From positions 5,087,551 through 5,151,550 of the forward strand of contig NZ_JARBAX010000001.1 in the NCBI RefSeq assembly GCF_028807635.1: a DNA stretch of 64,000 nt, read 5' to 3'. Numbering within the stretch: the first letter of the stretch is position 1; every line of letters starts with the position of its first letter. The notes under the pieces are model-generated. The model was not told the DNA's origin and ran no database searches. It was given only the letters and a program-made list of their open reading frames with translations. This document shows positions 18,462 through 27,446 of the stretch, piece by piece. A program made the translations under genes and the position numbers. The stretch is from Streptomyces spiramyceticus. Lineage in GTDB: Bacteria > Actinomycetota > Actinomycetes > Streptomycetales > Streptomycetaceae.

Positions 18462-19139
18462 CTACCCGAAATCAGCCCTGACTTGGTCGGAGATGCTGGC
18501 TCTCCTCTCGCCGCCGTTTTCCGGGCCGGACGGAGGCGGTTCTGCGTCGCTGGCGACCGTGAGGTCGTGGGCCGACTTCGACAACAGCGAGACGTAGAAG
18601 GGGAGATCCGGCAGCGACGGAGTGGTCAGGCTCATGACGAGCAGCCGACGCATGCGAGGGAGGGGGAGGTAGACATCGGCCCGCGCGAGGGGCAGGGACG
18701 GTGCCGTGTCATCCCCCGGGTCGGACTGCCATTCCAGGCCGCACAGAACGAGCACGCCCGGCCCTGCTGGAACGCGGATGTCCTCGACTGTGTTGTTCTC
18801 GTTCGCGGAGAGCGCCTCGAAAAGGCCGCGCGCGGACAACTCGGCATCGGCCTCGTCCAGAGGGTCGAGGCGGGCCAGCAGCGAGGCGGTGGTGAGCCGG
18901 CCGTCCGGCGCCTCGTCCAGGCAGAAGCCCGCGTAGAAGGAATTCTCGGCCAGCGCGTGGTCGGCCATTTCGCGGTAGGTATGGAAGGTGACTTCGCGTT
19001 GGAAGTCGCTTCCGGTCGGCCAGATTTCCTCTGCGATGGACCAGAGTTGCTCGAGACGCCTCTCCTCGTCCAAGTCCAGGCCCAGGGAGTGAAATCCCCC
19101 AGGTATGTCCAAGTGCAGCTCATCGCTCAGTGCGGCCAT
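18462..19139 (-). CDS. hypothetical acidic protein, last gene of a putative T7SS effector cassette
   Basis: This 225-residue acidic protein matches no family I recognise. It has no signal peptide or membrane segment and reads as a compact soluble domain (LHLDIPGGFHSLGLDLDEER, DHALAENSFYAGFCLDE, LPLPRMRRLLVMSLTTPSLP). The ATG at 19139 overlaps the stop of the upstream gene (TGATG), so translation is coupled. Its position as the last gene after a WXG100-like protein, a T7SS-signal protein and a membrane protein would suit an immunity factor or accessory chaperone, but this is inference. Confidence 0.65.
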   Translation of the reverse strand: MAALSDELHLDIPGGFHSLGLDLDEERRLEQLWSIAEEIWPTGSDFQREVTFHTYREMADHALAENSFYAGFCLDEAPDGRLTTASLLARLDPLDEADAELSARGLFEALSANENNTVEDIRVPAGPGVLVLCGLEWQSDPGDDTAPSLPLARADVYLPLPRMRRLLVMSLTTPSLPDLPFYVSLLSKSAHDLTVASDAEPPPSGPENGGERRASISDQVRADFG

Positions 19140-19672
19140 CACATGTTCTCCCACTGGGCCGGCCTCAGACTCACGCTGGGGCGGATGTGATTGGGCCTCG
19201 GTACATCCAGAATCACGCGGTGCCTGTGCGCGATGCCCCTCATCACGCTGAGCGGAACCCCCCGATACTCGCGGCAGTCCACCATGACACCTACCAGGGG
19301 GCTTTCTCTGTCTCTGGCGCCAGTTGCATACCTGGCTCCGACGTAGTGGTAGAACCTGGTTCTCCAGCTGTACTTCCCCTTATGCATCTCCGCGGAAATT
19401 CGACCGAACTCCCGATCCAGATATTCTTCGTGTCTCACCGGATTACGTGACATGCGGAGCATGAGCTTAACCGGGGAGAGGAAACGCCTAGGAGCCTCAA
19501 AGATCCGATCAAAATCTTCACCGCCCAAGAAAAGAATCAGCAGCCAGAGGGGGCCCGTGACGCATTGCACCGGGATCATTACCCACTGTGCGAAAAACCA
19601 TACGATAAGGCCGATCCTCGAGGCATGGGGAAGAACGGGATCGGCGGATCCTTCGGGGAGCGCGCTAGCCAT
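19139..19672 (-). CDS. membrane protein of unknown function in the putative T7SS effector cassette
   Basis: This 177-residue protein has hydrophobic segments at about residues 19-50 (IGLIVWFFAQWVMIPVQ and LWLLILFLGG), then a basic soluble part. The family is unknown. The start is ATG 19672, two bases after the stop of the upstream gene and behind GGAGAGTAGGG; its own stop overlaps the next start. Its DNA is clearly poorer in GC than its neighbours (about 19,440-19,640), a common mark of laterally moved immunity genes. A membrane-bound immunity role is possible but unproven. Confidence 0.65.
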   Translation of the reverse strand: MASALPEGSADPVLPHASRIGLIVWFFAQWVMIPVQCVTGPLWLLILFLGGEDFDRIFEAPRRFLSPVKLMLRMSRNPVRHEEYLDREFGRISAEMHKGKYSWRTRFYHYVGARYATGARDRESPLVGVMVDCREYRGVPLSVMRGIAHRHRVILDVPRPNHIRPSVSLRPAQWENM

Positions 19673-19674
19673 CC

Positions 19675-21078
19675 CTACTCTCCAGTCACACTGTCGTAGA
19701 TGCCGGTCGCCGCTCCAGGCACCGCCGCTGCGAGCAGAGGCCCCTTCGACCACCACGAGAGGGGATCGAGCGTGTCGTCGGCGCGGATGGCTTGCTGAAG
19801 ACCTGGGAGGCTTCGCAAGCCAGGCGTGTTCGTGATGAGCCCGCTCAGCCCCTTCTCACCGATACTTGCTCCGAGGTTCACTGCCACCGAATTCTCCCAG
19901 GCGAGAGACACCCGGTTCCCGATGCCGCCTACGGCTTCGAAGGTGTGGACTTCAGCTGCACTTCGGAATCGGTTGGCAGCTCGCGGGACTTCGCTCACTG
20001 CTGCGGCTCCCTCGGAGACGAGGCGGTTCAGCCGAGTGACCCTGGCCACGTCGTCGATGTGTGTGACCACCCCGTCCCCTACCTTCGCCACTACCTTCAC
20101 GGTTCCAGTGATCGCGGTCTTCGCGAACGCTGCGCCCGGAATAAGGCCTACCGCATCACCTGCGAGGGTTCCCCACCCGACATCCGCCCCTCCGATCTTC
20201 GCCGCACCATGCGCAACCAGCGCACCTGCCGAGAGCCCGGCGCTTGCCAGAGCAAGCCCCGCCGACAAGGGCGGACACCACAGGGTCAGCAGCGCCAGGA
20301 TGCCGAGTACGGCGGAGATGTTCCCCAGCCAGTCGCCGATCTTGTTGAGCAGGTCCTTGTTGCGGGCGCACCACTCCTGGATCGAGTGCCCGATCTCTTT
20401 GAACTTGTCGCCGAGCCGGTCCCAGAAGCCGGGGTCGGGGGCGGCGTCGGTGGCCTTGCGCATGTGGCCCGCGACGCCGCGGGCCTCAGCCTGGTGCTCC
20501 TCCAGCAGCCGCTCGGCCCGCTTGATGATCTCTTCGAGTTCACGCTGCGCCTGGTCCAACTGGTTGGAGGCGGAGTCGAGTTCACTGTCGGCCTGCTTGA
20601 GCCGGCTGCTCGCCGCGTCGACCTTCGCCTGGGCGTCCTGGAGGGCGGGTCCGGTGAACATCTGGCCGCTCAGCCGGAAGGCGGGGTCGTTCGCGGCCTG
20701 GTTGTAGCGGCTGGCCGCGGCGTCGTTGGCCTTCTCCGCCGAGGCCACCTTGCCCTTGGCCTGCTTGGCCTGCACTTCGTACGTTCCGGCGGTGCTCTGG
20801 TAGTGGGTGAGTGCTTCGCGCCATTTCGACAGCTCCGAGGACGCGGTCTGCATCGCCTCGTGGCTGTCCTTGAGATAACGGGGCAGCTCGCCGACCTTCT
20901 GGGAGAAGGCGGAGGCGGCATCACCGGCCCAGCTCACGTTTCCTGTCAGGCGCTTGATGCTGTTCTGCGCGGTGTCGAGCGCTGTCGCGGCCCTCTTGGT
21001 ACGGGCGGCGAGCGAACCCACGTTGCCAGAGTCACCCGGCGCGGGGTCGAAGCCGAGCGAGGGGTACTTGTCGCTCAC
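19675..21078 (-). CDS. putative T7SS-secreted effector with WXG-like/T7SS signal domain
   Basis: This 467-residue protein opens with KYPSLGFDPAPGD, the kind of start I know from the putative T7SS secretion-signal domain of Streptomyces toxins. A helical WXG-like part follows (SWAGDAASAFSQKV), then a long Ala/Lys/Glu coiled coil (about residues 75-205). Next come FWDRLGDKFKEIGHSIQEW, hydrophobic helices (about residues 250-300) and a C-terminal region of unknown fold with no toxin motif I can name. The start overlaps the upstream WXG100-like stop (ATGA). It is likely exported by the ESX machine; its activity is unknown. Confidence 0.75.
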   Translation of the reverse strand: MSDKYPSLGFDPAPGDSGNVGSLAARTKRAATALDTAQNSIKRLTGNVSWAGDAASAFSQKVGELPRYLKDSHEAMQTASSELSKWREALTHYQSTAGTYEVQAKQAKGKVASAEKANDAAASRYNQAANDPAFRLSGQMFTGPALQDAQAKVDAASSRLKQADSELDSASNQLDQAQRELEEIIKRAERLLEEHQAEARGVAGHMRKATDAAPDPGFWDRLGDKFKEIGHSIQEWCARNKDLLNKIGDWLGNISAVLGILALLTLWCPPLSAGLALASAGLSAGALVAHGAAKIGGADVGWGTLAGDAVGLIPGAAFAKTAITGTVKVVAKVGDGVVTHIDDVARVTRLNRLVSEGAAAVSEVPRAANRFRSAAEVHTFEAVGGIGNRVSLAWENSVAVNLGASIGEKGLSGLITNTPGLRSLPGLQQAIRADDTLDPLSWWSKGPLLAAAVPGAATGIYDSVTGE

Positions 21079-21377
21079 TTCGTGCCCCCCTTACCGGCGA
21101 AGCCGTCCCGGATGGCCGCCTCAGCGTCCCGGTAGGTGTCGCGGGTCTGCTTGAGCTTGTCCTCGATGACCTGCGTGCCATCGGCGATTTTCTTGATCGC
21201 GTCGTCCCAGCTGTCGTGGAACTCGTCACAGGCGTTGTCGAGTTCCTTGCTGCCTGTGGTCTTCGGGCCGGTGTCACGCAGCGCGTTCAGCGCCGCGCGC
21301 ATCTCTTCCTGGCTCCGGTGGAGTTCTCTGACGAGCCCGTCGAGCTCGGTAATCTCGACTTTGAAGCCTGCCCCCAT
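21075..21377 (-). CDS. WXG100-like small protein
   Basis: This is a 100-residue two-helix protein with a Trp-containing turn (FHDSWDDAIKK) in place of a strict WXG, and heptad-like helices on both sides. The ATG at 21377 was chosen as the last start before the conserved-looking helix; upstream in-frame codons are less plausible. It overlaps the next gene by four bases (ATGA), so the two are co-translated. It is probably the small secretion partner of the effector that follows. Confidence 0.78.
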   Translation of the reverse strand: MGAGFKVEITELDGLVRELHRSQEEMRAALNALRDTGPKTTGSKELDNACDEFHDSWDDAIKKIADGTQVIEDKLKQTRDTYRDAEAAIRDGFAGKGGTK

Positions 21378-21583
21378 CGCGCCGTGCTCCCCGTTGTCTC
21401 GTAATTTGCAGTCATCAACCCTTGACACACGTTAACGAGCAGGTGCCACGGAGCCGACAAGGGGTCCTGCCCGTTCGCTAAACCTTCACAGCGCGTCATC
21501 CGGCAATCCAGGTCCGAACTTCTCCGAACTTCGTGGTCGCGTCCCGGTCACACTCACCTCGCCAGTTGGCGACCCTGGTGGTG

Positions 21584-22090
21584 ATGGGGACGCTGGGGGA
21601 TCAGCCCAGAACGCAACCGATGTGGGTGCGCATCGCTGGCTTCGTGTGTGTGATCGCGGCACCGTTCAGCTTCGCGCTTGCGCTGTACTCGTTGGGGCCG
21701 GTTCTCCGGCTGCGCAGGATCCGGAAGGTGCTCCGCGAATATCCCTGGGAGTACCGCTCTTCCGTACGTCCTTGTCATGATGTCAAGGACGCGATGGCGC
21801 TGGTTGTGCAGCTCAAAGCTGACGCGGACAGCGACTGGTCCAAGACCATGCGCGGTCAACCCGCTGCGGAGGAAGCGCTGGACGGGGGAGATGGAGCAGG
21901 GTGCCTGGTTCGCCGGTGACCCTGATTCGGTGGAGTGATCGCGGTGCCAGGGGGCAGGGACCTCATGACTCTGGAGCGTGGCAGCCGGACGCTCGTTGAG
22001 AACTACCTGGAGATCGCCTGCGGCAAGGACCGCATGGCGCGGGCCACGAGGGCCGGTGTCGGAACTCTGAGTGCGGGCCTTCCCGCATAA
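21584..22090 (+). pseudogene. frameshifted paralog of the adjacent membrane protein
   Basis: The reading frame begins around 21,584 (a transmembrane helix near AGFVCVIAAPFSFALALYSLG). It continues to WSKTMRGQP, then must shift frame near 21,860 to read RRKRWTGEMEQGAWFAGDP. It shifts again near 21,925 to read GGVIAVPGGRDLMTLERG and runs to a stop at 22,090. The last two blocks match the intact neighbour at 22,128-22,667 (RWSGEFEHGAWFAG and GGVIALPGGHGLMTL). Two opposite shifts in a duplicated gene indicate decay, though sequencing errors are possible. Confidence 0.65.
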
Positions 22091-22127
22091 TCACGTTTGC
22101 TGAACCCAATGACGAGGAGTTGTCCGC

Positions 22128-22667
22128 GTGAAGTCCGGTCTCTCTGTCCCCCTCCCCTTGGCCAAGTGTGCCTTCGACGATCCCGCCACCCGGCAGGCGT
22201 ATGAGAAAGCCCGGCGCAAGGCTCTCGTCAGTTTGTTGATCAGGGTCGCCGTGTTCCTTGCCCTGCTCATCGTGGCGAAGGCGTTCAAGGAAGAGGAGAC
22301 GCAGCTCGTCTCGGGTACCGCATCCTTCCTGCTGATACCCGCTGCCTTCTTGCTGGCGGGGCCGGCCAAGGCATTGCGGTGGCTGCGCGCCGTCGAGAGT
22401 GTTCTGAAGTCCGGCCCCTGGCAGTACTGCTCCGCAGTCCGCAGGCCGGACGCCAAAGCCGGTGCGGGCACTGCCGTGCAGCTCAGGCTCGCTGACGGGG
22501 GCGGCGATGAGGACTGGACGCCGGTGCTGGCCGCTCGTACATGGCGTCGGCGCACGCGTTGGTCGGGAGAGTTCGAGCACGGGGCCTGGTTCGCAGGCAA
22601 CGCTGACCGGGGTGGCGTCATCGCCTTGCCGGGCGGGCACGGACTGATGACCCTGCATCGGCAGTGA
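22128..22667 (+). CDS. membrane protein of unknown function (intact copy)
   Basis: This 179-residue protein has two transmembrane helices (about residues 34-52 and 63-78), then a soluble domain ending with RWSGEFEHGAWFAG and GGVIALPGGHGLMTLHRQ. The family is unknown. The GTG start at 22128 follows GAGGAG at eight bases. The C-terminal domain is repeated in the frameshifted copy immediately upstream, so this is one of a tandem pair. These small membrane proteins sit within a T7SS effector island, but nothing ties them to it directly. Confidence 0.75.
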   Translation: MKSGLSVPLPLAKCAFDDPATRQAYEKARRKALVSLLIRVAVFLALLIVAKAFKEEETQLVSGTASFLLIPAAFLLAGPAKALRWLRAVESVLKSGPWQYCSAVRRPDAKAGAGTAVQLRLADGGGDEDWTPVLAARTWRRRTRWSGEFEHGAWFAGNADRGGVIALPGGHGLMTLHRQ

Positions 22668-22803
22668 CCGCAAGGTCGTGAAACCCACGTACCGGAAGCG
22701 CCAGTGCTTGGAGATGATTTCGGTCTCGGTGCGCTGCCGTTCGTGCTCTTCCGGGGACCGCTCGTACTCCCGGCGAGCTTGGCGGACTTCAGGATCTTCC
22801 CGG

Positions 22804-23448
22804 TCACATGAAGAGACTCACCAAGTACGACAGTCCAGCCCCCACGATGCCCACGCCGATCATCCCGATCGTGGTCGGCCGCGTCGCATTCCGTCCCGCC
22901 GCGTCCCATGCCACGTCGTACGAGATCCGGCTGCGGCCGAAGGGTGCGTAGCCGGTGGCGACGCAGAAGACGCCGAGGCCGGTGAGGACCCAGCCTGCGA
23001 AGAAGGCCGCGAACCAGCGCATGGCTCGGTTCAGGCCTGCGACGACGTAGCCGGCGTCTGTGCCGGCGTCAGCCGTCGGAGCGTCCGTCTGCTGAACGGA
23101 GACCTCTGTGCCCTTGAGATAGCGGCGCTTGCTCGCCAGCGCGGCGTTGATGTCCTTGGCCTTGCCGTCGTCGGACGCGAAAGTGCCGTAGCAGCGGATG
23201 GTGCTGCGGTTCTTGCGGCTGCTCCGGGAGACATTGTGCGGGGAGGTCACCTCGCAGCTTTCGACTGTCAGGGTGCCGTGCGTACCGGCCCACCCTGCCG
23301 CGTACGCCCCTTGGTACGCGCCTACGCCGGTCAAGGCGAGGCCCGCGAGGAGAAACACGACACCGCCCGCGCGCCCGAGTCGGCCGAGGGTGCTTCCGAC
23401 GAGGCCTCGGAGCCAGCGGTCGATCCCTGCGGGCTGCGAGCGGGGCAT
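22804..23448 (-). CDS. membrane protein of unknown function
   Basis: This is a protein of about 214 residues with three or four hydrophobic helices: near residues 28-50, 130-160 and 185-212. An extracytoplasmic loop between them contains two Cys (VESCEV and TIRCYG) that could form a disulfide. The start is uncertain; ATG 23448 (MPRSQPAG) is used, with longer in-frame starts possible at 23496 and 23538. No family is recognised. It is convergent with the membrane protein gene ending at 22667. Confidence 0.65.
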   Translation of the reverse strand: MPRSQPAGIDRWLRGLVGSTLGRLGRAGGVVFLLAGLALTGVGAYQGAYAAGWAGTHGTLTVESCEVTSPHNVSRSSRKNRSTIRCYGTFASDDGKAKDINAALASKRRYLKGTEVSVQQTDAPTADAGTDAGYVVAGLNRAMRWFAAFFAGWVLTGLGVFCVATGYAPFGRSRISYDVAWDAAGRNATRPTTIGMIGVGIVGAGLSYLVSLFM

Positions 23449-23677
23449 GGCGACTGCGTCTTTCTTTTCCGTGTGGAGGGGAGGCGCGCGCGCCATTCGG
23501 GCGTGGCTCAAGCGATATTCGAAAGACTTTCCTATCACTTCGGTGCACTACGCCGCGACGGAACGGGCTGCCCAACGAGCGGCCTTCGGGCCCCGGATGC
23601 GTCAACGACCGACCGGATCCGTAGCAACTTCGGGTGACGAGAGATACTTGAGGGGACGAGAGGTGAGGAGAAGCGAC

Positions 23678-24097
23678 ATGGCCCAGCAACCCCAGAAACC
23701 CCAGGGACCGTCCTCCGACCGCGGCGTGTGGGACGAAGCGCTCGAACCGGAGCAGGTCCGCTCAGTGAACTCCGCGCTGCGCAAGCTGGCCGACAACGGT
23801 AACGCGAGCAAGGAAATGCAGGACATGGCCAAGAAGATGCTGTCCGGCCAAATCACCCTGCGCGACGCCATGGACGACCCTTCGGCGTCACGCGCCCTGG
23901 GTGGCGGTTTGGCATCCCTGCGCAGCGAGTGGGAGTCGCTGTCCGACGAGGAGCAGGACCAGATCCGGCACGGTGAGGTACCGGCGAACAGCGAGCCGTC
24001 CTCGGACGGGTCCGCGCCCGGACGCTCCCAGGGAGAGCCCTCGCAGACCCCCAAGAAGAGCAAGGGCCGGCACAGCGGCGGCTTCTCTCTGTACTGA
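23678..24097 (+). CDS. hypothetical hydrophilic protein
   Basis: This 139-residue protein has no membrane segments. The central helix-rich region (EQVRSVNSALRKLADNGNAS, MAKKMLSGQITLRDAMDDP) is flanked by a Gln/Pro-rich start and a Ser/Pro/Lys-rich tail. ATG 23678 is supported by AGGTGAGGAG seven bases upstream, which excludes the longer open frame. The family and role are unknown. It stands alone, divergent from the membrane protein upstream and convergent with the SUKH gene. Confidence 0.75.
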   Translation: MAQQPQKPQGPSSDRGVWDEALEPEQVRSVNSALRKLADNGNASKEMQDMAKKMLSGQITLRDAMDDPSASRALGGGLASLRSEWESLSDEEQDQIRHGEVPANSEPSSDGSAPGRSQGEPSQTPKKSKGRHSGGFSLY

Positions 24098-24238
24098 GCA
24101 CGCTGTCCGTGTGCCATGCCCCTCGCCGGCCGGTACGGGGACCGGTGGAGAGGGGCTGGTGGGACGGGACCGGTGGGGCGCCCGGACGGGCTTCATCGGT
24201 CCGTCCGGCTTCCGGCCCCTCTTCGCACGCGGGAGGTC

Positions 24239-24844
24239 CTAGTCCTCCCAGGGCCCGTACTCGTCTTCCAACTGCTCCAAGACGTGCTCCCAGAAGGCCG
24301 ACTCCCCGCCTGCTTCCAGATGTTCGACGAGCAAGCGCAGCTCTTGCGCCGCCTCCGCTGGCTCCGGGCCGGCCAGCCGGTCCTCGTAGGCCTTGAGCAG
24401 TCCCAGTGCACCCGCGAGCTTGGGCAGGGAGGAGACCGCCCAGCCTGCGTAACCAGCTGCGTGATCCCAGCCGTTGGGGTCGTAGACGTCGACATCTCCG
24501 GTGGGGCCGTCCAGCACCAGGTGGAATCCGCCGCCGTACGTCCCGAAGCTGTAGCAGTAGCTCGTCGGCGGAGTGTCGTCGTCGGGGTATCTACGGCCGA
24601 ACAGCTCGTCGGGGTCTTCTTCCCACAGTCCGTCCTTGGGCAGGCCCACCGACGCGAAATCTATGAAGCCGATCCGCACGGCCGGGAAGCCCACCGTGGT
24701 CAGAAACTTCCTGGCTTCCTTGTCCTCAAGGCGAACCGGGATCTCTGTCTCCGTGGGACGCCAGAGCGATCCCACGCCGAAAATGGACTCGAGCCATTCG
24801 GCGGTCGGCTCCTCTGCTTTGGCGAGCAGCTCAGTCTTGTTCAC
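24239..24844 (-). CDS. SUKH-family immunity-type protein
   Basis: This is a 201-residue acidic protein of SUKH (SMI1/KNR4-like) type, a superfamily that neutralises many bacterial polymorphic toxins. Suggestive features are the early ELLAKAEEPTAEWLESIFGV, the central YCYSFGTYGGGFHLVLDG, VDVYDPNGWDHAAGYAGWAV, and a C-terminal Glu-rich helix. The GTG at 24844 follows GGGGGGAA. No toxin gene is adjacent on the same strand, so it is either an orphan immunity gene or belongs to the large effector at 28.75-33.88 kb. The SUKH call is by eye. Confidence 0.65.
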   Translation of the reverse strand: MNKTELLAKAEEPTAEWLESIFGVGSLWRPTETEIPVRLEDKEARKFLTTVGFPAVRIGFIDFASVGLPKDGLWEEDPDELFGRRYPDDDTPPTSYCYSFGTYGGGFHLVLDGPTGDVDVYDPNGWDHAAGYAGWAVSSLPKLAGALGLLKAYEDRLAGPEPAEAAQELRLLVEHLEAGGESAFWEHVLEQLEDEYGPWED

Positions 24845-25125
24845 TGGTTCCCCCCGGGGCTCACGCTGTGACGATGAAACCAGTCAACCGCACGGCACTG
24901 ACAACGGGACGCAGCCCCTCGGCCGGGCACGCCGCCAAGCCGACCACCCGTTCCGTTGGGCAGGGCGCCCTTGAAGCCCCGAGTTCGGGATCTGGGGATC
25001 AGTGGTGGCGAGCCGGCCGTGCTGTGGACCCCGGCGTCGGATCTCTCGGAAGCGTGGCATTGTCCTTGGGGCCATGCGCTGGAAGGCGGACTCGGCGCGC
25101 GGATGAGCCGGTTTGCCGTCGCGGA
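24845..25125. other. intergenic, no gene recognised
   Basis: Nothing convincing is seen. Minus-strand frames here look protein-like only in short pieces (for example VVDRLLPLIRDGKPAHP) and may be the decayed tail of the neighbouring pseudogene. Confidence 0.4.
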
Positions 25126-25434
25126 TCAAAGGCAGCAGTCGGTCGACGACCTTGCTCCTCCGAGTGCGACCAGGCGGTGTAGCCGCCGGGGAGCATGGGG
25201 AGCTGGATCCCCGGCCGCCGCGTCGCCGGATGCGCCGCCTCCGTGCTTCTGCTGGTATATCCGTACGACCTCCTCGGCCGGTACCGACAGCTCGCCGGTA
25301 CGTCGGTCGACGACCCCGTATGCGTTGCCGATCTCGGCGGGCGGCCGCCACTCCCCGGTCTCCGGGTCGCGCTCCAGCGGCGCGGGCGCGGCCCACACGA
25401 CCCACCCCACGTGGAACTCTGGCTGATCACGAGG
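25126..25434 (-). pseudogene. decayed YrhB-like protein fragment
   Basis: One minus frame reads EFHVGWVVWAAPAPLERDPE, PPAEIGNAYGVVDRRTG and VVRIYQQKHGG. This resembles the small YrhB-type immunity-associated proteins that often sit beside toxins: an aromatic strand, a 'VDRRTGEL' turn and a final helix. It has no start codon of its own, since its frame is open only as the overlap of the next gene. The downstream sequence continues in other frames. I read it as a truncated remnant. Confidence 0.4.
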
Positions 25435-25465
25435 GGTTTTCTTCGAGGCCCTGGGGGACGTAGGC

Positions 25466-27382
25466 CTACGAGGTTGTCTCTGCGGCACGCGGGCGGATCC
25501 GGAGGGCCTTGGCTCCGCGCTCGGTTGCGACCAGGAGGATGCCGTCGGGCGACAGGTCCGCTCCGGTGAAGGGGGAATCCGAGATGAGGGAGGCCACCAC
25601 CGTCTGGCGGGACCGGTCCCAGACCCGGAGCTGATCCGTGCCTCGGCGGAGTGCGAGCGGGGCGGCTGCCCGGTCCTGCTCGGAGAGCCGCAGCAGTTGT
25701 TCCGGTCCTGGCTCGTTGAAGAGCGCCGGCTGTACGAGGCTGTGCATGAGCAGCGCGGAATCACTGTTCCCGGCCACAGGGAAGGCGCCGGGCGTGCCGG
25801 TGGGTACCGAGAGGGCGGCGATGGGCACGGGGTTCTCCGCAGGGCGGGGGAGCGTGCCGATGGTGACTTCGCTGATGTCGCGGAGGCGGACGCTCCACAG
25901 GGTCTGCCAGGGCAGATCCAGGCCGAGCCGGTGCACCGCGGCCGCGAAGTCCGGAAGCTGGTCCTCGACGAACGCGCTCTCCAGGAGGGCCGCGCGGGCC
26001 AAGGCGGGTGCCTGTGCGCGGGTCAGCAGAGGGGCGATGCGCAGATACGTAAGCGCCGGAGCGCCGAGCGCTTGCTCCGGGACGGCCTCGACAGCCGCGC
26101 GCAGCGGCGCCGGGTCGGCGTACACGAACAAGCCAGGGTCGGTGAGGAGTTGGGGCAGCAGACCCGCTTCCAAGGTGTGCCCGGCGATGTGATCGCGTAC
26201 ATAGGGGTCGGCCTTGCTCCAGTCCTGACCGGGCACGGTTTCCAAGAGCGCCATGGCGATTTGGGACTGCGCGGCGCGGACGTTGGGAAGGCCGGAGCGG
26301 ATCTCGTCGGCGATGGCGGGGTGGAGCAGCTGAAGCAGCGTACGCTCGCCGCTTGCGCCCGCCCGGAGCGACTGCACGAAGGGGCCGGCCAGCGCTCCGC
26401 TGCTCGCGATCGCCGCGGTCATGTCCGTGCCCGCGAGGGTGCTGACGAGCCGCACCCACAGCTCGGCCGGCAGACCGTCGCCCTCGGCAAGGGCCAAGGG
26501 CGCGAGCAGTTGGCGCAGCGTCTGCGGGTCGGCTCCGAGGCGGCGTGCGTGCAGGTCGAGCACCTCGCCCAGGGACGTGGGCAGTTGGCTCTCGTCGGTG
26601 GGGACGACGCCGGACGGATTCGTCAGGATGCTCTGGACCGCGAGCTGCACGGTCAGCGGGCTGGTCCCGGCGCGACGGCCGATCGCCTCGGCGAGCGCAC
26701 GCCGGGCGGACGGGTCGGTGGTGAAGGGCAGCTCCGGCGCACCGAATTCAGGGCTGAGCAGGGCTTCGGCCTGCAGCACCGGACCATGGGGGTCGGCCCA
26801 CTGCGGATCGTCGAGATCGATGATCTGCGCGGTGCCGGGCGGCAGTCCTTCCACCAGGCTCGCGGCGAGCTCACGCGGTACGTCGGCGAGGAGCCTGACG
26901 GACTCCGTGGTCGCGAGTGGCCTAAGTGCTTCCTGTACGAGGCGGGCGGGCTCGCCCGTGGTGCGGACCGGACCCGCCCGGTCGACGTCCGGCACGACGA
27001 CGGTCACGGGCTGGTCGAAGGCGCCCAGTTCGGCGTACACGTCCTCGAGGCGCGAGGCCTGCAGACCGTAATGACCGGCGAGCAGCCACCCGAATTGCGC
27101 CGCGGTCAGACCTGCTGCGCTCGGGACCGCGGGTGCGGGAAGCTCCGGCGGCACCGTCGACGGGTCGAGATCGGCCAGCGGAAGCCGCCAGCGGAAGTCC
27201 GGGTCGCACAGCATGAGGAAGCCGGTGAGCAGGTGTGAACGCCCGCTGCCGGGGTTTCCGGTGAGGACGACGACGCGCGGCGCACCCGACAACTCCATCC
27301 GCCAGGCGGCGAGGGCGCGCAGCACGGTGGCGCGGCCGCCTATGTGCGGGTGTGGTGCGTAGCCGTTGGGTGGGGCGGTCAT
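25466..27382 (-). CDS. P-loop (STAND-like) NTPase, possibly truncated before a WD-repeat domain
   Basis: This is a 638-residue protein. Near residue 35 it carries a P-loop, VVVLTGNPGSGRSHLLTGF. A Walker B-like VTVVVPDVDRAGP and helical, Leu/Ala-rich winged regions follow, as in STAND-type signalling ATPases. The last ~50 residues (LRVWDRSRQTVVASLISD and GADLSPDGILLVATERGAKA) form one WD40-like unit, and the gene stops there. Related Streptomyces proteins I recall continue into many WD repeats, so this copy may have lost its propeller. The start is ATG 27382 with GAGGA upstream. It lies 64 bases downstream of the small YrhB-like gene, on the same strand. Such NTPases often act as sensors in conflict systems. 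Confidence 0.7.
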   Translation of the reverse strand: MTAPPNGYAPHPHIGGRATVLRALAAWRMELSGAPRVVVLTGNPGSGRSHLLTGFLMLCDPDFRWRLPLADLDPSTVPPELPAPAVPSAAGLTAAQFGWLLAGHYGLQASRLEDVYAELGAFDQPVTVVVPDVDRAGPVRTTGEPARLVQEALRPLATTESVRLLADVPRELAASLVEGLPPGTAQIIDLDDPQWADPHGPVLQAEALLSPEFGAPELPFTTDPSARRALAEAIGRRAGTSPLTVQLAVQSILTNPSGVVPTDESQLPTSLGEVLDLHARRLGADPQTLRQLLAPLALAEGDGLPAELWVRLVSTLAGTDMTAAIASSGALAGPFVQSLRAGASGERTLLQLLHPAIADEIRSGLPNVRAAQSQIAMALLETVPGQDWSKADPYVRDHIAGHTLEAGLLPQLLTDPGLFVYADPAPLRAAVEAVPEQALGAPALTYLRIAPLLTRAQAPALARAALLESAFVEDQLPDFAAAVHRLGLDLPWQTLWSVRLRDISEVTIGTLPRPAENPVPIAALSVPTGTPGAFPVAGNSDSALLMHSLVQPALFNEPGPEQLLRLSEQDRAAAPLALRRGTDQLRVWDRSRQTVVASLISDSPFTGADLSPDGILLVATERGAKALRIRPRAAETTS

Positions 27383-27446
27383 GAGCAGGGGTCCTCGGGT
27401 GCCGGGGATGGCGGGCGATGGGAAGTTGCTCTGCGTGGGGTGTGAG

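Noticed and set aside
22668..22803. A minus-strand protein-like stretch (REYERSPEEHERQRTETEII) between two membrane-protein genes
   Set aside because: It looks like real protein but has no start codon and an upstream in-frame stop; too short to assign, perhaps a remnant.
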